The translations under genes were made by a program, and so were the position numbers. From Saccoglossus kowalevskii (Eukaryota > Hemichordata > Enteropneusta > Harrimaniidae), in the NCBI RefSeq assembly GCF_000003605.2, contig NW_003109088.1, forward strand, positions 241,495 to 267,415: DNA of 25,921 nt, read 5' to 3'. Positions 25,336-25,921 of this stretch are shown here, in pieces. The first letter of the stretch is position 1, and each line of letters begins with the position of its first letter. The notes under the pieces were generated by a model, which did no database searches, was not told the origin of the DNA, and saw nothing but the letters and a program-made list of their open reading frames with translations.

Positions 25336-25784
25336 TTATTATTATACATCTTTTCCTCCCAATGACAGACGCATAATAAGTATGTTTACTACCAAGACAA
25401 TATTGTTATTTTACGATGAGCCATACTTCATTGTAAAATGTCATACACATGCAATACTCATTGTTATCCACAATGTATGCTGCCAGTGTGTTTGTTTGTT
25501 TCGTATCCCAACAATTCGGGCGACTGAAATGTCTTTAAATGTTTATATGGTATCGGATCAGTATAAAGCTAAAATAAAATATGTGTATCGTCTTCGCGAA
25601 TGAAAATAACCAGAATTTACAAAATTTGCGATTAAGCGTACTTCCGGCCAACAGAATGATGTGTACGTTATATCGAGAAAATTGTTGAATAATGGCCATT
25701 TTGTCAGTATTATTACCATAATTAATTACTTTCTGTCGTAGAGACACTATGCAATGTCTCAAATTGTAGAATGGTTACATTAAG

Positions 25785-25803
25785 AATATATATATATATA
25801 TAT
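25785..25803. repeat. (TA)n microsatellite
   Basis: About nine TA units run from AATATATATATA to ATATATGGG. It is a simple dinucleotide repeat with no further context. Confidence 0.85.
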
Positions 25804-25921
25804 GGGACACTTTTTATCCTGTAGTAACAATAATAATAATTTCATATGCGTACGGTATTTTGACGGACAAAAACAAAAATGATTTCATTTTACAATGGAA
25901 TTATATTCCAGGACTGTACCT

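Noticed and set aside
25089..25349. 86-residue open frame on the minus strand
   Set aside because: It runs over the foldback hairpin, whose GC-rich arms lack stop codons; no family resemblance.
25382..25603. 73-residue ATG frame on the + strand near the right edge
   Set aside because: Composition is random-like (many Ile, Tyr, Cys), with no motif and no supporting splice signals. It cannot be excluded as a first exon of a gene outside the window.

Overview
This window looks like nuclear DNA of an invertebrate animal, probably marine. It is AT-rich, and its genes are split into many small exons by introns of roughly 150 bp to 2 kb with GT-AG borders. One gene encodes a HIF prolyl hydroxylase with a MYND zinc finger, an animal-type architecture. 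No phylum can be fixed from the sequence alone.

Two genes are well supported, both on the + strand and arranged head to tail. Gene 1 (2169-11327, 11 exons, 365 aa) is a cysteine-synthase-like PLP enzyme. Its short first exon has the look of a mitochondrial targeting peptide. It has no CBS-domain pair and no haem domain, so it is not ordinary animal cystathionine beta-synthase. Intron 4 appears to use a rare GC-AG splice pair. Gene 2 (13507-19687, 6 exons, 409 aa) is an EGLN/PHD (EGL-9 type) oxygen sensor. It has an N-terminal MYND finger, a complete 2-oxoglutarate/Fe(II) dioxygenase core, and an unusual charged helical C-terminal extension.

The pairing is the most striking point. In C. elegans a cysteine-synthase-like protein, CYSL-1, binds EGL-9 and links hydrogen sulfide to HIF-1 control. 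Here a cysteine-synthase-like gene lies about 2.2 kb upstream of an EGL-9 homologue. Whether this reflects functional linkage or chance is open.

The rest is non-coding. 1-2168 is 5' flank with a perfect 24-bp palindrome. 11328-13506 holds a 3' UTR with 30-31 bp repeats and a nine-copy 26-bp minisatellite. The EGLN introns hold a C-rich G-quadruplex motif and a 157-bp tandem repeat. 20200-25921 holds no convincing gene. It contains a CpG-rich patch with a CGCG palindrome, an array of units each carrying an octamer-like motif, a small TTAA-bounded inverted-repeat element, and a CpG-rich block with a long foldback hairpin next to an NRF1-like palindrome. Several MITE-like foldback elements also sit in the introns of gene 1.
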